In this document: in pieces, positions 15,735 to 24,888 of the stretch
Numbering within the stretch: the first letter of the stretch is position 1
Layout of the letters: each line of letters begins with the position of its first letter
Assembly: GCF_030123365.1 (NCBI RefSeq)
Contig: NZ_CP126107.1
Location: forward strand, 4,115,501 to 4,179,500
Length of the DNA: 64,000 nucleotides
From: Neobacillus sp. SuZ13
Lineage (GTDB): Bacteria > Bacillota > Bacilli > Bacillales > Cytobacillaceae
Direction: 5' to 3'
The notes under the pieces: model-generated
Seen by the model: only the letters and a program-made list of their open reading frames with translations
Databases searched by the model: none
What the model was told of the DNA's origin: nothing
Position numbers and translations under genes: made by a program

Positions 15735-16346
15735 TTAACTAAAGGAACGAACGACTTCACTAAGGTTTGCTGCATTTGTACCACTGCCGATTGCTGCAAA
15801 CTTCCATTCATTGCCGTGACGATAAATTTCTCCTGTCACAAGGCAAGTTAAACCGCTGTAATCGTCTGTTAGGTTGTAGTGAAGTAACTCTTGATTATTT
15901 CCTGGATTTACGACCCTGATAAATGCATTTTTAATCATTCCAAAATGCTGCTTTCTCTTAACACAGTCGTAAATATTTACAACGAAAACAAGTTTCTGAA
16001 TATTGGCTGGTACACGGCTTAAATCGATCATTACCTGCTCGTCATCGCCGTCACCATCTCCTGTTAGATTATCTCCTGAGTGTTGTACGCTGCCATCATT
16101 GCTTCGCAAGTTTCCGAAGTAAACGACATCCTTGTTGTTTTGAAGCTTATCGTTTGTGCCCAGCATAATAACCGAGGCATCACAGTCCACATTAGCCGCA
16201 CTGCCGCCGCCAAACAAACCTCCGAATAAGCCGCCGCCACCGCCGCTTTGAACTGGGTCCCAACCTAAACCGACCATGATTTTAGATAATCCTGGATTAC
16301 TCTTTGTTAAATCCACTCGTTGACCTTTTTGTAAATTAATAGCCAA
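15735..16346 (-). CDS. terD: Divergent TerD family protein with glycine-rich insertion
   Basis: 203 residues from TTG 16346 (AGGAG eight bases upstream), giving AINLQKGQRVDLTKSNPGL. It differs from the other two TerDs: a loop GGGGGLFGGLFGGGSAAN (about residues 35-52) replaces the segment before the first metal site, which reads NVDCDASVIML rather than NDFDLDSS. The second acidic motif GDGDDEQVMIDLSRVP is intact. Ca2+ binding at the first site may be weakened. It lies in the middle of telA-terD-terD, and the glycine-rich form may be a fixed second TerD type. Confidence 0.9.
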   Translation of the reverse strand: MAINLQKGQRVDLTKSNPGLSKIMVGLGWDPVQSGGGGGLFGGLFGGGSAANVDCDASVIMLGTNDKLQNNKDVVYFGNLRSNDGSVQHSGDNLTGDGDGDDEQVMIDLSRVPANIQKLVFVVNIYDCVKRKQHFGMIKNAFIRVVNPGNNQELLHYNLTDDYSGLTCLVTGEIYRHGNEWKFAAIGSGTNAANLSEVVRSFS

Positions 16347-16368
16347 TTCAATCACTCCTAAATAAAGT

Positions 16369-17472
16369 TTAAGATTGTTTCAATTTTTTAAAGTTATCTT
16401 GCAGCTGTTCTAAACGTTTTGTGCCTTCAGCCCTCATTCGTTTATTTTCCTCTTCAATCGCCTTTGTTTCCTGCATACCCTTTATGATAATGTTCCAAGA
16501 TTCTTCAATGGTCTCAATTTTAATACTTGGGCCACCAGCTAATCTCGCAATATCGGTGCTTTGCTGCGAAATGTTCTGCGCATTCTTAAGAAGCATTTCG
16601 TTTGTCCTGCGGTCTAATTCACTCATCGAATCAGCCACTAGCTTTTGTCTTTTCGCTGCCATCGCTTGAATTAACCCATTCTTAAAAATCGGAATGGTCG
16701 TGACAAATGCCGAATTAATTTTGCCAATCAGTTTCGTATTTCCTCTTTGTAAAAGACGAATCTGAGGAGCAGTTTGCAGAGCAACCATTTTTGCCATTTC
16801 CAGATCATAGATGCGCTGTTCCAATAACTCAATAACATTTTTGAGCGAGTCCAATTGCATGGAAGCCATCTGATCACCAGCAGCTGTCCGGGCTTCAAGC
16901 TGTGGAAGTTGATTATTCTTTAATTCCTCTACTTTAATTTCACCCGCAACAATATATTTTTCAAGGGTCAAATAGTATTGATAGTTTTGCTCGTACATTT
17001 GTTCGAGCATATTGGTTGAATCAACCATTTCATGCTGATATTTTGATATTTCTATGTATACCTTGTCAATTTCTGAGCCCATGGTTTGGTACTTGCCAAA
17101 CAGCTTTTCGACCATCTTTTCACCCTTTTTAAAGAGCTTTCCGAAAAGTCCGCCTGACGTCTTTTGAAAGTCCTTTGCATCAAACTTATCCATGATGCGG
17201 CCAAGTTGCTTAAGTAGCTCCCCTGAGTCCTCTACTTTCGTTGTCCGCATATTATTTAGGATCTGGTCAGAAAATCGGGAAATTTGTACAGCAGGTTCCT
17301 TCCCAAACTCTAGCACTTGAATCTGGTCACGTTCATCAATGGTACGGGCCAAATTTTGAATTTCTGGTTCTTTCCGAAGTGCAAGTTTAATGTCAGAGAC
17401 TTTTGTTTCTGTGAGGATGTCATCTGCACCTGCTGGCGTTAAGCCGCTTGATGGATTAGGCGTAAGATTCAC
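16369..17472 (-). CDS. telA: TelA-family toxic anion resistance protein (YceH type)
   Basis: A 367-residue, mostly helical TelA/YceH protein, a predicted partner of TerD and TerC at the membrane. Long coiled-coil-like stretches run from about residue 110 to the C-terminus, with the conserved segment KLIGKINSAFVTTIPIFKNG (about 247) typical of TelA. GTG 17472 has GGGGAG eight bases upstream and follows yceG by three bases. The biochemical function is not established; the link to tellurite and colicin tolerance is family knowledge. Confidence 0.93.
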   Translation of the reverse strand: MNLTPNPSSGLTPAGADDILTETKVSDIKLALRKEPEIQNLARTIDERDQIQVLEFGKEPAVQISRFSDQILNNMRTTKVEDSGELLKQLGRIMDKFDAKDFQKTSGGLFGKLFKKGEKMVEKLFGKYQTMGSEIDKVYIEISKYQHEMVDSTNMLEQMYEQNYQYYLTLEKYIVAGEIKVEELKNNQLPQLEARTAAGDQMASMQLDSLKNVIELLEQRIYDLEMAKMVALQTAPQIRLLQRGNTKLIGKINSAFVTTIPIFKNGLIQAMAAKRQKLVADSMSELDRRTNEMLLKNAQNISQQSTDIARLAGGPSIKIETIEESWNIIIKGMQETKAIEEENKRMRAEGTKRLEQLQDNFKKLKQS

Positions 17473-17475
17473 TTA

Positions 17476-19113
17476 TTAATCTCCCCTTAAATTTTTTAAG
17501 ATTCCTTGGAAAAGCCCTTTTTTGAAAATGGACGGTTCCTTAAACTCCAATTCAAAAACAACATCTTCGAGCCAATGCTTATCAAATAACCGGTCGTCAA
17601 GAAAATTTTCAATATCATTATGGCCTGGAGGATTATATAGGATGATATCGATCCCAAATTGATTTAAAAGTAAAAGCAGTGCTGCATCGGATCTTGTCAG
17701 CATACCGGCTAATTCATTATTGAAAATGATTAACTTCGGTACATGTTGAGAGTAGTCAAATTTCTCAATCAACTGAATAATCGGTTTAGGCATAAACAAG
17801 GCCTGCGTAAATAAATACATTTTTACGTCTTCTATCGTTTCCGTTGGCAGGGGCTTTAAACCTGGTTTATCACATATTCTTCTCACCGCGTTAGCAATTC
17901 CCTTTTGTAAGCCGGTTGATAGGAACGAGTAAGGCCAATAATGTGACTTAATCATGATTTCAGGATTAATAAAGCCATCCTTTCCGTGAGCATTTCGATA
18001 ATGAAAGCGAAAATCACTTGTGCTTTCCATCGTGATCGGCAAGCGTCGAATCAGTAAACTATGATCTAATTCACTCAGTGATTGCAAACGGTCCCAGTAC
18101 TCTTTACGATTCTTACTCACACCCTGAATCTTAGCAAAGATGGAAGGAATTTTAACTTGTCCGTTCCCTACCTCAAAATCAGGCCGAATCATAGCTATTT
18201 CTTTTCCAAGGATAAAAAGTTCATCATACGTGGTTTTTAACGTAATCGAAGATGGTGTGTAATCCCTTAATTGCCATGGCTTGTAAAGGCCAGAACCCTC
18301 TTGGTTTAAAATGGTCTCAATTTCTTTAGAGGCTCGGTAAGCAACCGTTGCTTTACGCGTGCGCTTTGCCTTAGGGAATGGTTCTGCAGGGATCCGATTA
18401 GGGTATCCATGAGAGAATATCGGCTCATTCATCATCCCTTCTAAGATATCTTTACCTTCTGGGTGGAAAATGACCAGATCACAGCCTAGCTTTATTAAAT
18501 AATATAAAAAATATTGATGACTTTTCTTAAAATCGCCATACCACAAAAATTTTGGCATTTCTTTTTGTGGATCGCACTTTTCCAAAACTGGCTCTAAATG
18601 ATTGATAGACCATTTCACTAGATCAACCAGGACCCGTCTTAAATCATGGTTGACTAAACCGTCTTTTTCAATCTTCGCGAACATCTCTAATGTTGCAATC
18701 ATCGCTTCGCGCAGTTTCCGATGAATAACTGGGACCCTGGATTTCAACAATAGCTGTTCCCCTTCAAGAAAAGCTGTAAATCGGTTGATGGACAGCTTTT
18801 GTTCTCGATGGATATTGATAACTTTTTGAATGGATTGAAAGTGATGGTTATTAATCGTTTTATCCAGTGACTCTTCACTTAATAAATGCAGATTCCATTC
18901 TGGAATATTCACATAATCAAAGAGCTGGTTATAATAGTGGTCCTGGTCAATAGGTATTCCAAGGAACTTCCCAATTACTTGCCCAATGTGAATGGTGCCA
19001 TTTTCTAATGAATAAAATGGCCGCTCTGGCAGTGGCTTCTTCAGCAAAGACTGCCAATTTTCATATGAAAGGGCGACAGGTTGGGCCTTTAACTGATTAT
19101 ATGATGGATTCAT
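17476..19113 (-). CDS. yceG: YceG family Ter-cluster protein
   Basis: A 545-residue protein of the YceG type that travels with TelA and TerD in Bacillaceae. No catalytic motif is obvious. Visible features are LVIFHPEGKDILEGM (about residue 215) and a C-terminal segment (GMLTRSDAALLLLLNQFGID) that resembles nucleotide-sugar or Rossmann-type folds; this is only my impression. The ATG at 19113 follows GGGAT. It is the first gene of yceG-telA-terD-terD and is preceded by a perfect ECF promoter at 19223-19248. Confidence 0.85.
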   Translation of the reverse strand: MNPSYNQLKAQPVALSYENWQSLLKKPLPERPFYSLENGTIHIGQVIGKFLGIPIDQDHYYNQLFDYVNIPEWNLHLLSEESLDKTINNHHFQSIQKVINIHREQKLSINRFTAFLEGEQLLLKSRVPVIHRKLREAMIATLEMFAKIEKDGLVNHDLRRVLVDLVKWSINHLEPVLEKCDPQKEMPKFLWYGDFKKSHQYFLYYLIKLGCDLVIFHPEGKDILEGMMNEPIFSHGYPNRIPAEPFPKAKRTRKATVAYRASKEIETILNQEGSGLYKPWQLRDYTPSSITLKTTYDELFILGKEIAMIRPDFEVGNGQVKIPSIFAKIQGVSKNRKEYWDRLQSLSELDHSLLIRRLPITMESTSDFRFHYRNAHGKDGFINPEIMIKSHYWPYSFLSTGLQKGIANAVRRICDKPGLKPLPTETIEDVKMYLFTQALFMPKPIIQLIEKFDYSQHVPKLIIFNNELAGMLTRSDAALLLLLNQFGIDIILYNPPGHNDIENFLDDRLFDKHWLEDVVFELEFKEPSIFKKGLFQGILKNLRGD

Positions 19114-19222
19114 TCATAATCCCTTCCCTCTAGAAGCGAAAGCTTTTTTTTCAAGCGTTTAGAAAATTATGTAAGGTTTCCATAACATCATATCACAGTT
19201 ATTTAATTGGTACATTTGTTTA

Positions 19223-19248
19223 TACGAAACTCCTTAAAAAATGTTTCA
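19223..19248 (-). promoter_or_regulatory. ECF (SigW-type) promoter of yceG-telA-terD-terD
   Basis: TGAAAC (19248-19243) and CGTA (19226-19223) are separated by exactly 16 bases on the minus strand, the SigW/SigX/SigM-type pattern. The same pattern with the same spacing occurs at 25543-25568. The leader to the yceG start is about 100 bases. In B. subtilis the yceCDEFGH genes are known ECF-sigma targets. Confidence 0.82.
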
Positions 19249-19293
19249 TACAACATGTATTTCCCTAATTCTTCACCTTTTTCCTTGTCCTTA

Positions 19294-19300
19294 CATACTA
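19294..19300 (+). promoter_or_regulatory. Possible forespore-type -10 box
   Basis: CATACTA is identical to the SigG/SigF -10 consensus and lies 32 bases upstream of a small membrane protein gene. The expected -35 position (about 19271-19277) is a poor match, so this is only suggestive. Confidence 0.25.
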
Positions 19301-19331
19301 TTGAGTACTCACACTAAAGTAGGTGACTCAA

Positions 19332-19583
19332 ATGCGTTTTTTATATAAGCGGCCGCGGATGGAGCAGATACAAGAGGAATTGGATACCGTTATGGATGTA
19401 ATGGTTTCAGATGTTTTTGTTTATCTAGATTTATTTGTTTTCAGTTTCATCTTTACGTTTCTACTATCTCCAATATTGCAATCATTAGCCTTGTCAGTCC
19501 TATTCTGCTTAGGAACGTATAGTTTATTTTCCTGTGTTTATTTTTTCGTTATTACCCGAAAAGAGAAAAAGATTAAACTGTAA
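19332..19583 (+). CDS. Small two-segment membrane protein in the Ter cluster
   Basis: 83 residues from ATG 19332, behind AGGTGACT. After a charged N-terminus (RPRMEQIQEELDTVMDVMVS) there are two membrane helices (about residues 27-47 and 50-73) and a basic tail (RKEKKIKL). I do not recognise the family. It is the only plus-strand gene in the 10-kb Ter cluster, lies between the two Ter operons, and its last 11 bases overlap the end of the HAD gene on the other strand. It may be an independent insertion or a membrane partner of the cluster. Confidence 0.7.
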   Translation: MRFLYKRPRMEQIQEELDTVMDVMVSDVFVYLDLFVFSFIFTFLLSPILQSLALSVLFCLGTYSLFSCVYFFVITRKEKKIKL

Positions 19584-20373
19584 GACGAAGCAGTTGTAGA
19601 AATTGCAGGATAATCTCCTCCCCTGCACCGATCCCCTTATTTTTTGTCAGAGTATAATCATTGGTGCCTGACACCCTTGCCAGTTCCCCGTGGGCCGGGA
19701 CAAAACGATAGTGGCAGTTTTTCAGAAAGTCCCAATCTAGTATGGAGTCCCCCGCACCAGCAATTACTTTCATTCCTTCTCGTTTTGAGATATATTCAAG
19801 TGCGTCTCCTTTGCTAATTGCTCTAGGGATAAAGTAGAGTTTTCTCCCTTGTAAGGAGATTCTCCATCCATTTAGAACTGCCACTTTATGAATCACTTGG
19901 AGATCAGAAGCAGGTGGAAGACTGTTTAAGATGAAATAGAAAAATAAATTTTCTGCCTGCTTCATTTGCCCATCAAATTGAAAACTTTCCTTTTTTAACT
20001 TAGCAAGCAGTTCCTTTTGGGTAACTGATTCCTCCGTCATACGGTTGATAATATGTGCTGACCACTCTTTCAACAACATACCCTGATAAATGATATTGGC
20101 CCCATTTGAAGTGATTGCATATTTAATTGCAATGTCATCCTTAAAAATATGAAAACGGTTAAATTGTTCCGTTGTCCTTGTGGTAACTGGAATAAATAAA
20201 CTATTCCTTGCTAACTCTTTTAATGCTGAATAGGATGTTTCAGTCATATAGGCAACCCAGTTATCGTCTTTTCTTTCAACTGGTTTAAGAAGGCTTGGAT
20301 CATCGTTACCTAGATCCTCAATCGCCCGGTTTGAATAAACCAATGTACGGTCAAGGTCAGATGCAAAAATCAT
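19573..20373 (-). CDS. HAD-superfamily phosphatase of the Ter biosynthetic module
   Basis: 266 residues with HAD motif I FASDLDRTL (DxDxT, residues 4-9) and motif IV-like GAGDSILDWDFL (about 221), with a C2-type cap between. It is probably a Mg-dependent phosphatase acting on a small phosphorylated metabolite. The start overlaps the stop of the StiP-type gene by four bases. HAD phosphatases of this type are part of the predicted Ter-associated biosynthetic module (C-C lyase, two phosphoribosyltransferase-like proteins, HAD). The coding sequence contains one copy of the dispersed 13-mer (codons for VSGTN). Confidence 0.85.
   Translation of the reverse strand: MIFASDLDRTLVYSNRAIEDLGNDDPSLLKPVERKDDNWVAYMTETSYSALKELARNSLFIPVTTRTTEQFNRFHIFKDDIAIKYAITSNGANIIYQGMLLKEWSAHIINRMTEESVTQKELLAKLKKESFQFDGQMKQAENLFFYFILNSLPPASDLQVIHKVAVLNGWRISLQGRKLYFIPRAISKGDALEYISKREGMKVIAGAGDSILDWDFLKNCHYRFVPAHGELARVSGTNDYTLTKNKGIGAGEEIILQFLQLLRLTV
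19663..19675. repeat. Dispersed 13-base repeat, copy 2 (inside the HAD gene)
   Basis: GGTGCCTGACACC, the reverse complement of copies 1 and 3, lies within the last 35 codons of the HAD phosphatase gene without breaking the frame. Confidence 0.6.
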
Positions 20374-21491
20374 ACATTACTCTCCTTAACCGATTTAATT
20401 AAGCCGCAGCATAAATACTTTAAGTTTGGATATGGTACGACTTCTACTCCCTTTTCTTCTGCGAGCATAAGAATATGTTTGACGAATGGACTTGAAGGAT
20501 CACGCATCAGAATTTTCCATGGAACCCTGCGAAGTAATACTCTCGTTGTTTCGCCAACCCCTGGTTTAATAAAATGAGGGCTCCTAATTCCAAATTCAGT
20601 TTGAATTCGTTTGACGTCCTCCATCCCTAGGAATCCCGTTTCTATTCTTTCGTCAACCATGTTTCGAGTGACCTCAGCAGCTTCCACAGAAATGGTTCCA
20701 AATTCCTTACTAATCAAATCAATATATTGATTGGAAACATCGATGGGAATCAATTCCTGGTAATACTTGGCTCCATGGAAATCATCCTTGCCGATATATA
20801 GATCATTTAAAACGGTTCTGCTTACCAACCCAGATACGGTTGAGTTAAGACAAGCGCTTGGGATTAAAAAATCTTCCCTTGTTCCAAACAATGTTGTGCA
20901 GTAGCCGGGATCAGCAATAACTGCCAATGTGTCATCCAGTGAGACCCCGTATTTTTTTTTGTACTCGTGACAGGCTTTTGTCAATTCTTTCGAAATGGCC
21001 CCCTTACCCGTCCATCCATCAACAAACTGAATTTCAGCATTAGGGTGTTGAGTTAAAATGTAATTCAAGGCATTTTCATCGATCCCTCTATCACGAATGA
21101 TAGATATACTATAATGCGGCACTGAAACATGGCAGTTCATGTGTATATATCTTTTTATCAAAATTCCAACCGGTGTTCCTGCACGTGCAAGGGACACGAG
21201 CACAGTCTTATCACCTTTCGATTGATAGATTCGTTCGGCCACAATCCCAATGCATAAGGCCACTTTTTTCTTATACTCCTTGAGAGTGGACCAGAATAAT
21301 TCCACATAGGCATTTGGCGGCTGGTACTCGATAGGTAACGATTCACTGTAGTGAACACCTGATTGAACCTTCATTTCTCGATTCTCTGTGGTATCCTCTA
21401 GAGAAATCTCACTTAAATCCTTTAATAGAAATTGAACGTCCTCCGCTTTATAACTTCCGATGCTTGCTGGTTTATTGGTTGTGCTTTTCAT
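20370..21491 (-). CDS. StiP-type phosphoribosyltransferase-like protein with PELOTA domain
   Basis: 373 residues. The N-terminal two thirds match the StiP (cysteine protease StiP N-terminal, PRTase-like) family, with LVSLARAGTPVGILIKRY (about residue 98) and a PRPP-loop-like IQFVDGWTGKGAI (about 153). The C-terminus (about 290-370, PHFIKPGVGETTRVLLRRVP) fits a PELOTA-type RNA-binding domain. It is predicted in Ter clusters to take part in making a nucleoside-like product. Its start overlaps the upstream gene by 20 bases, so the module is tightly coupled. Confidence 0.85.
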   Translation of the reverse strand: MKSTTNKPASIGSYKAEDVQFLLKDLSEISLEDTTENREMKVQSGVHYSESLPIEYQPPNAYVELFWSTLKEYKKKVALCIGIVAERIYQSKGDKTVLVSLARAGTPVGILIKRYIHMNCHVSVPHYSISIIRDRGIDENALNYILTQHPNAEIQFVDGWTGKGAISKELTKACHEYKKKYGVSLDDTLAVIADPGYCTTLFGTREDFLIPSACLNSTVSGLVSRTVLNDLYIGKDDFHGAKYYQELIPIDVSNQYIDLISKEFGTISVEAAEVTRNMVDERIETGFLGMEDVKRIQTEFGIRSPHFIKPGVGETTRVLLRRVPWKILMRDPSSPFVKHILMLAEEKGVEVVPYPNLKYLCCGLIKSVKESNV

Positions 21492-22848
21492 TTTGTTCCC
21501 CTCGATTATTAGAAAAATAGACGAGCCTAATCATCTTTATTTGTAATTTCTCTAGTTCTTTCAGAAGCGGCTGTAAACTCTCTAATTCTACTTTTCTTTC
21601 CATGAAAACAAATAATTCATCGTAGAATCCTGGAGGGATGTTGTAAACAAAGTGAGTTATCGATAAGTCTTCAGGATTTGGAAAAGACTCTCCGAACCTT
21701 GCCCCATAACCCACTTTGTTTTTAGTAAAGATAGGGCTGCGGGTGGTCGATTGATAAAATATCCCACTGCCCATTAGAGACGCGAGTTTCATGGGAAGAT
21801 ACATAAACTCTCCCGTTCCTAAGCAAAGAGTCTTATGCCCCGATCTTTTTTGATTCAATATTACTGCAGCTAGGGAGGCTTTATGGTGAAGATTATTATT
21901 GTCTGGACTACTAAGACCAAATCGACCTGTTTCGTAAATAAATGCTGATTGATTCATTGGGTTATCCACAGAAAAGGTGGTGTTCGAAAAAAAGGGAGAT
22001 AGGTCAATCCATTCTATGGATGCTTTTGCATAATCTTCTCTTTCATTGATTGGTGAATGGTTCACTAGTTCTCGAATCTGCTTCACCTGGACAGTACCCG
22101 TTATCAGACTTACGACATTGATTTTTATATCAAGCTCCTGTTGAACCTGTTGAAATCTTTTTCGATCCTGTTCTGAACGCCAATCCAAAATGGAAACGAT
22201 CGTATAGACTTGTCTCGGAAATTTGCTATGAATCGATTCGATAATATTTAAGGCCGTTTTTCCTGTGGTCAATTCATCATCAACAAGGATAATTTCTCGT
22301 CCATTTTGAATCATCTCTAACGGAACATAGCAGCGGTGGGATGTTGCATGAGAATGCTCTTCTTCAAAGGTAATTTCCGGTCTTAACTGCTTGATTTCTT
22401 CCCGAGTGGTATGGAAATATTCGGCGTTTTGAAAACAATCAAAGAAGGCATGACCCAGGGCTGTGGCTGTTTCAGCAAAACCAATCACTACTGGACAAAC
22501 ATGTTCAGGAACAAACGCCTTACTCTTATATAATTCTTCTCTATAAAATGAGGTTAATAGTTTCTCAGTTTCTACATATTTAATTCCCTGAACCATTTCT
22601 AAATATCTTGCACCTAGGAGGGCAGCAGTCAACAGCCCTTTATGGGGATTTATCGGTAGGTGTTTACCAAGCACCTTACTTACGAAAAGGAACGAACGCT
22701 TCTTATTAATCCTTGCAGCCATGGTAAATAACTCTTGGATCGACAATTCATACGGATTTTCAGTCACTTCTATCTCGGTTTCAATCGAGTCTAAAATATT
22801 ATACGTAAACTTCTTTTTTGATAAGGTCAATGGTTGTGAATTCTTCAT
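21472..22848 (-). CDS. Phosphoribosyltransferase with TRSP domain (Ter module)
   Basis: 458 residues. A PRPP-binding loop, EIILVDDELTTGKTALNI, lies at about residue 190, typical of type I phosphoribosyltransferases (orotate PRTase-like, PRTase_2). The C-terminal third (about 310-440), including RSGHKTLCLGTGEFMYLPMK and THFVYNIPPGFYDELF, fits the TRSP domain found with it in Ter clusters. It probably joins ribose-5-phosphate from PRPP to an unknown base-like compound. It overlaps the C-C lyase gene by 50 bases and the StiP gene by 20 bases. Confidence 0.86.
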   Translation of the reverse strand: MKNSQPLTLSKKKFTYNILDSIETEIEVTENPYELSIQELFTMAARINKKRSFLFVSKVLGKHLPINPHKGLLTAALLGARYLEMVQGIKYVETEKLLTSFYREELYKSKAFVPEHVCPVVIGFAETATALGHAFFDCFQNAEYFHTTREEIKQLRPEITFEEEHSHATSHRCYVPLEMIQNGREIILVDDELTTGKTALNIIESIHSKFPRQVYTIVSILDWRSEQDRKRFQQVQQELDIKINVVSLITGTVQVKQIRELVNHSPINEREDYAKASIEWIDLSPFFSNTTFSVDNPMNQSAFIYETGRFGLSSPDNNNLHHKASLAAVILNQKRSGHKTLCLGTGEFMYLPMKLASLMGSGIFYQSTTRSPIFTKNKVGYGARFGESFPNPEDLSITHFVYNIPPGFYDELFVFMERKVELESLQPLLKELEKLQIKMIRLVYFSNNRGEQNEKHNQ

Positions 22849-23986
22849 GCAGCACCCCGTATAACTTTGATTTTAAGATGGTTTTCTTAGCCCAATAATA
22901 GTGAGGTTTAATCTCATTCATTTTATTTGCAAAATTACTTTTCATCACACCAATTTCCCCTGTAGCCGCTTTTATGATATTGCTGGCATCAATGAATTCT
23001 TCGTAGGAAACCACATTTAGCGCTTGAACGACTTTGATATGTGTGGGATGGATAATCGTTTTACCTGTTAGTCCGTTTGCGATATCCATGAGGACTTCCT
23101 GGATTAATCCATCCATATGATCATCAATCAATTTTGCCCGCCATTTCAGCCCTTCATTACCATATCTCTCACGAAAAGGGGTTTGCCTTAACTGTGGCTT
23201 GAGCATTCTTTTTTTCGCAGAAAAATACTCCCAGACAGGACCAGAAACAACGTAGGGACTGTCAAAACGTTGAAAGACATTGATTATATCAGAAATGCAA
23301 TCTCTCAAAACTGCTATATCATACACCGTTGTGTCTGCACTTCGGCGTATTCCATATAATCCACAAAAATCGGTCGCCCCAATCCGAACATTTAGAATAT
23401 GTTCCTTGTAACGATCAAGTAGATTTTTTATGCCTATTAATTCATCCATTCTCGATTCTTTTTGGATGACCTTGGCTGTCTCCAAAATGGGCATAGCATA
23501 AAATGGATGCTGCTTAGTATGAATTCGACTTACCTCTAATAATAGTTCTTCACCTGTTTCAGCACTGAATTTTGGAAGCACCACTCCTGTCAGGAGATGA
23601 ATAGCATCAGCTAATTGAGCCGTTACCCGTTTAAACTGTTCAAGATTCCGAATTCGGATAAACATTAGTGGGAGATCCATATAGCATAGGAACCCCTTAC
23701 TCATTTCAGCATGTAATTTTACCAATTCATTGATGAGCCTTGTTTCCGCATCAGTTACCTCGTGATCTCCTACAGCATCTTCTAAGTCGATTACAAGCGA
23801 GGTCAATCCTTCATGCTTTTTGGATAATATCTCTTGATGAATATTTGGGCGTGTCGCTGGCATATAAAGAGTAGCTCCTAAACCATAGGATAGGAGTTCA
23901 CGCTTAGAGTATTTAGTAAATGTCTGCGGTTTTTGAAAGAAGAAGCGTTTAATTTCATCCTGGTAAAAGTATGTAAAAAATTCCAT
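22799..23986 (-). CDS. HpcH/HpaI (CitE-like) C-C bond lyase of the Ter module
   Basis: 395 residues with the CitE-family core: SLVIDLEDAVGDHEV (metal-binding Glu/Asp, about residue 70), FIRIRNLEQF (about 115) and the Ala/Gly-rich barrel strands. These enzymes cleave or form C-C bonds on acyl or keto acid substrates using Mg2+. In Ter clusters it is the predicted first enzyme supplying a precursor for the phosphoribosyltransferases. The ATG at 23986 has AGGAG nine bases upstream; the in-frame TTG at 23992 sits too close to that site. It lies only about 25 bases after a terminator-like hairpin that follows terC. Confidence 0.87.
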   Translation of the reverse strand: MEFFTYFYQDEIKRFFFQKPQTFTKYSKRELLSYGLGATLYMPATRPNIHQEILSKKHEGLTSLVIDLEDAVGDHEVTDAETRLINELVKLHAEMSKGFLCYMDLPLMFIRIRNLEQFKRVTAQLADAIHLLTGVVLPKFSAETGEELLLEVSRIHTKQHPFYAMPILETAKVIQKESRMDELIGIKNLLDRYKEHILNVRIGATDFCGLYGIRRSADTTVYDIAVLRDCISDIINVFQRFDSPYVVSGPVWEYFSAKKRMLKPQLRQTPFRERYGNEGLKWRAKLIDDHMDGLIQEVLMDIANGLTGKTIIHPTHIKVVQALNVVSYEEFIDASNIIKAATGEIGVMKSNFANKMNEIKPHYYWAKKTILKSKLYGVLHEEFTTIDLIKKEVYV

Positions 23987-24011
23987 AACCAATTTCTCCT
24001 CTTTTAAAGCT

Positions 24012-24048
24012 AAAAAATAGAGGAGACGGACTCTCGTCAGCTCCCCTT
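24012..24048 (-). terminator. Terminator between terC and the biosynthetic module
   Basis: The hairpin (about 24019-24048) has arms AGGGGA/TCCTCT and GACG/CGTC on the minus strand, followed by six U (24012-24017). No promoter fits in the 25 bases before the next start, so it probably gives partial read-through. Confidence 0.6.
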
Positions 24049-24061
24049 TTAATTCAATAGA

Positions 24062-24847
24062 TTATGATTGGTTTTCTTTACTGGCTTCTTTTTTCTTATT
24101 CATAAAGTGAACAATAAAGGTAGCTCCAAATGTTACAGCTAAAATGATAAAGAAATGTAATGATTCAATATGAATGTTGAATAACGGTAAGGTTAGAGCC
24201 ATCTTAATAGAAATAATCAGGATTAAGATGTAAGCAGTAGTTTCAAGTTCGGGAATTCTATCAATTAATGTGAGGAATACACCAGCAACACCCCGCATCA
24301 TTAATACACCTAGGATTCCACCTACAAACAGTATCCAAACTTGGTTGCTGACCCCAAATGCAGCAAGAACACTATCGACCGAGAAAGCAATATCCATTAA
24401 TTCAACAGCTGCTACGGTTCCCCAGAAGGTACCAAATAGACGAATTAGCAAGCCGCCTTGATTAATTCCTTCTGCTTCCTCTTCATCATGACCAGTATCG
24501 CCTTTACGCTTATCGATGAAATACTTAATCGCTAACCACGCAAGATAGGCGGCCCCAAGAGCTTTGATGACCCAAAACTTGATTAAGTATACTCCGATTC
24601 CAATAGCGATAAATCGGAATATATATGCACCTAATAAACCATAGAATAAAGCTCTTTTCCGCTTTTCAGGCGGCAAGTGTTTAACCATTACGGCCAACAC
24701 AAGCGCGTTATCCGCAGAAAGCAGGCCTTCTAAAATAATAAGAGTCCCTATAAGTCCCCAGCTGACCGGATCTGATAATATCTTACCCCACATATCTAAA
24801 TCAAAAAATTGTGCATATGTGTCCAAGATATGATTAATAACTGACAT
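24062..24847 (-). CDS. terC: TerC-family integral membrane protein (YceF type)
   Basis: 261 residues with seven predicted membrane helices. Conserved acidic residues are in SADNALVLAVMVKHLP (about residue 45) and DIAFSVDSVLAAFGVS (about 152). TerC proteins anchor the Ter complex in the membrane, and some export Mn2+ or serve metalation of secreted enzymes. ATG 24847 has GGGAGG eleven bases upstream. It lies 80 bases after terD with a terminator-like hairpin in between. Confidence 0.94.
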   Translation of the reverse strand: MSVINHILDTYAQFFDLDMWGKILSDPVSWGLIGTLIILEGLLSADNALVLAVMVKHLPPEKRKRALFYGLLGAYIFRFIAIGIGVYLIKFWVIKALGAAYLAWLAIKYFIDKRKGDTGHDEEEAEGINQGGLLIRLFGTFWGTVAAVELMDIAFSVDSVLAAFGVSNQVWILFVGGILGVLMMRGVAGVFLTLIDRIPELETTAYILILIISIKMALTLPLFNIHIESLHFFIILAVTFGATFIVHFMNKKKEASKENQS

Positions 24848-24888
24848 TTAGAATAATTCCTCCCAAGTTGTTAAGAAAGTTTTTGTAA

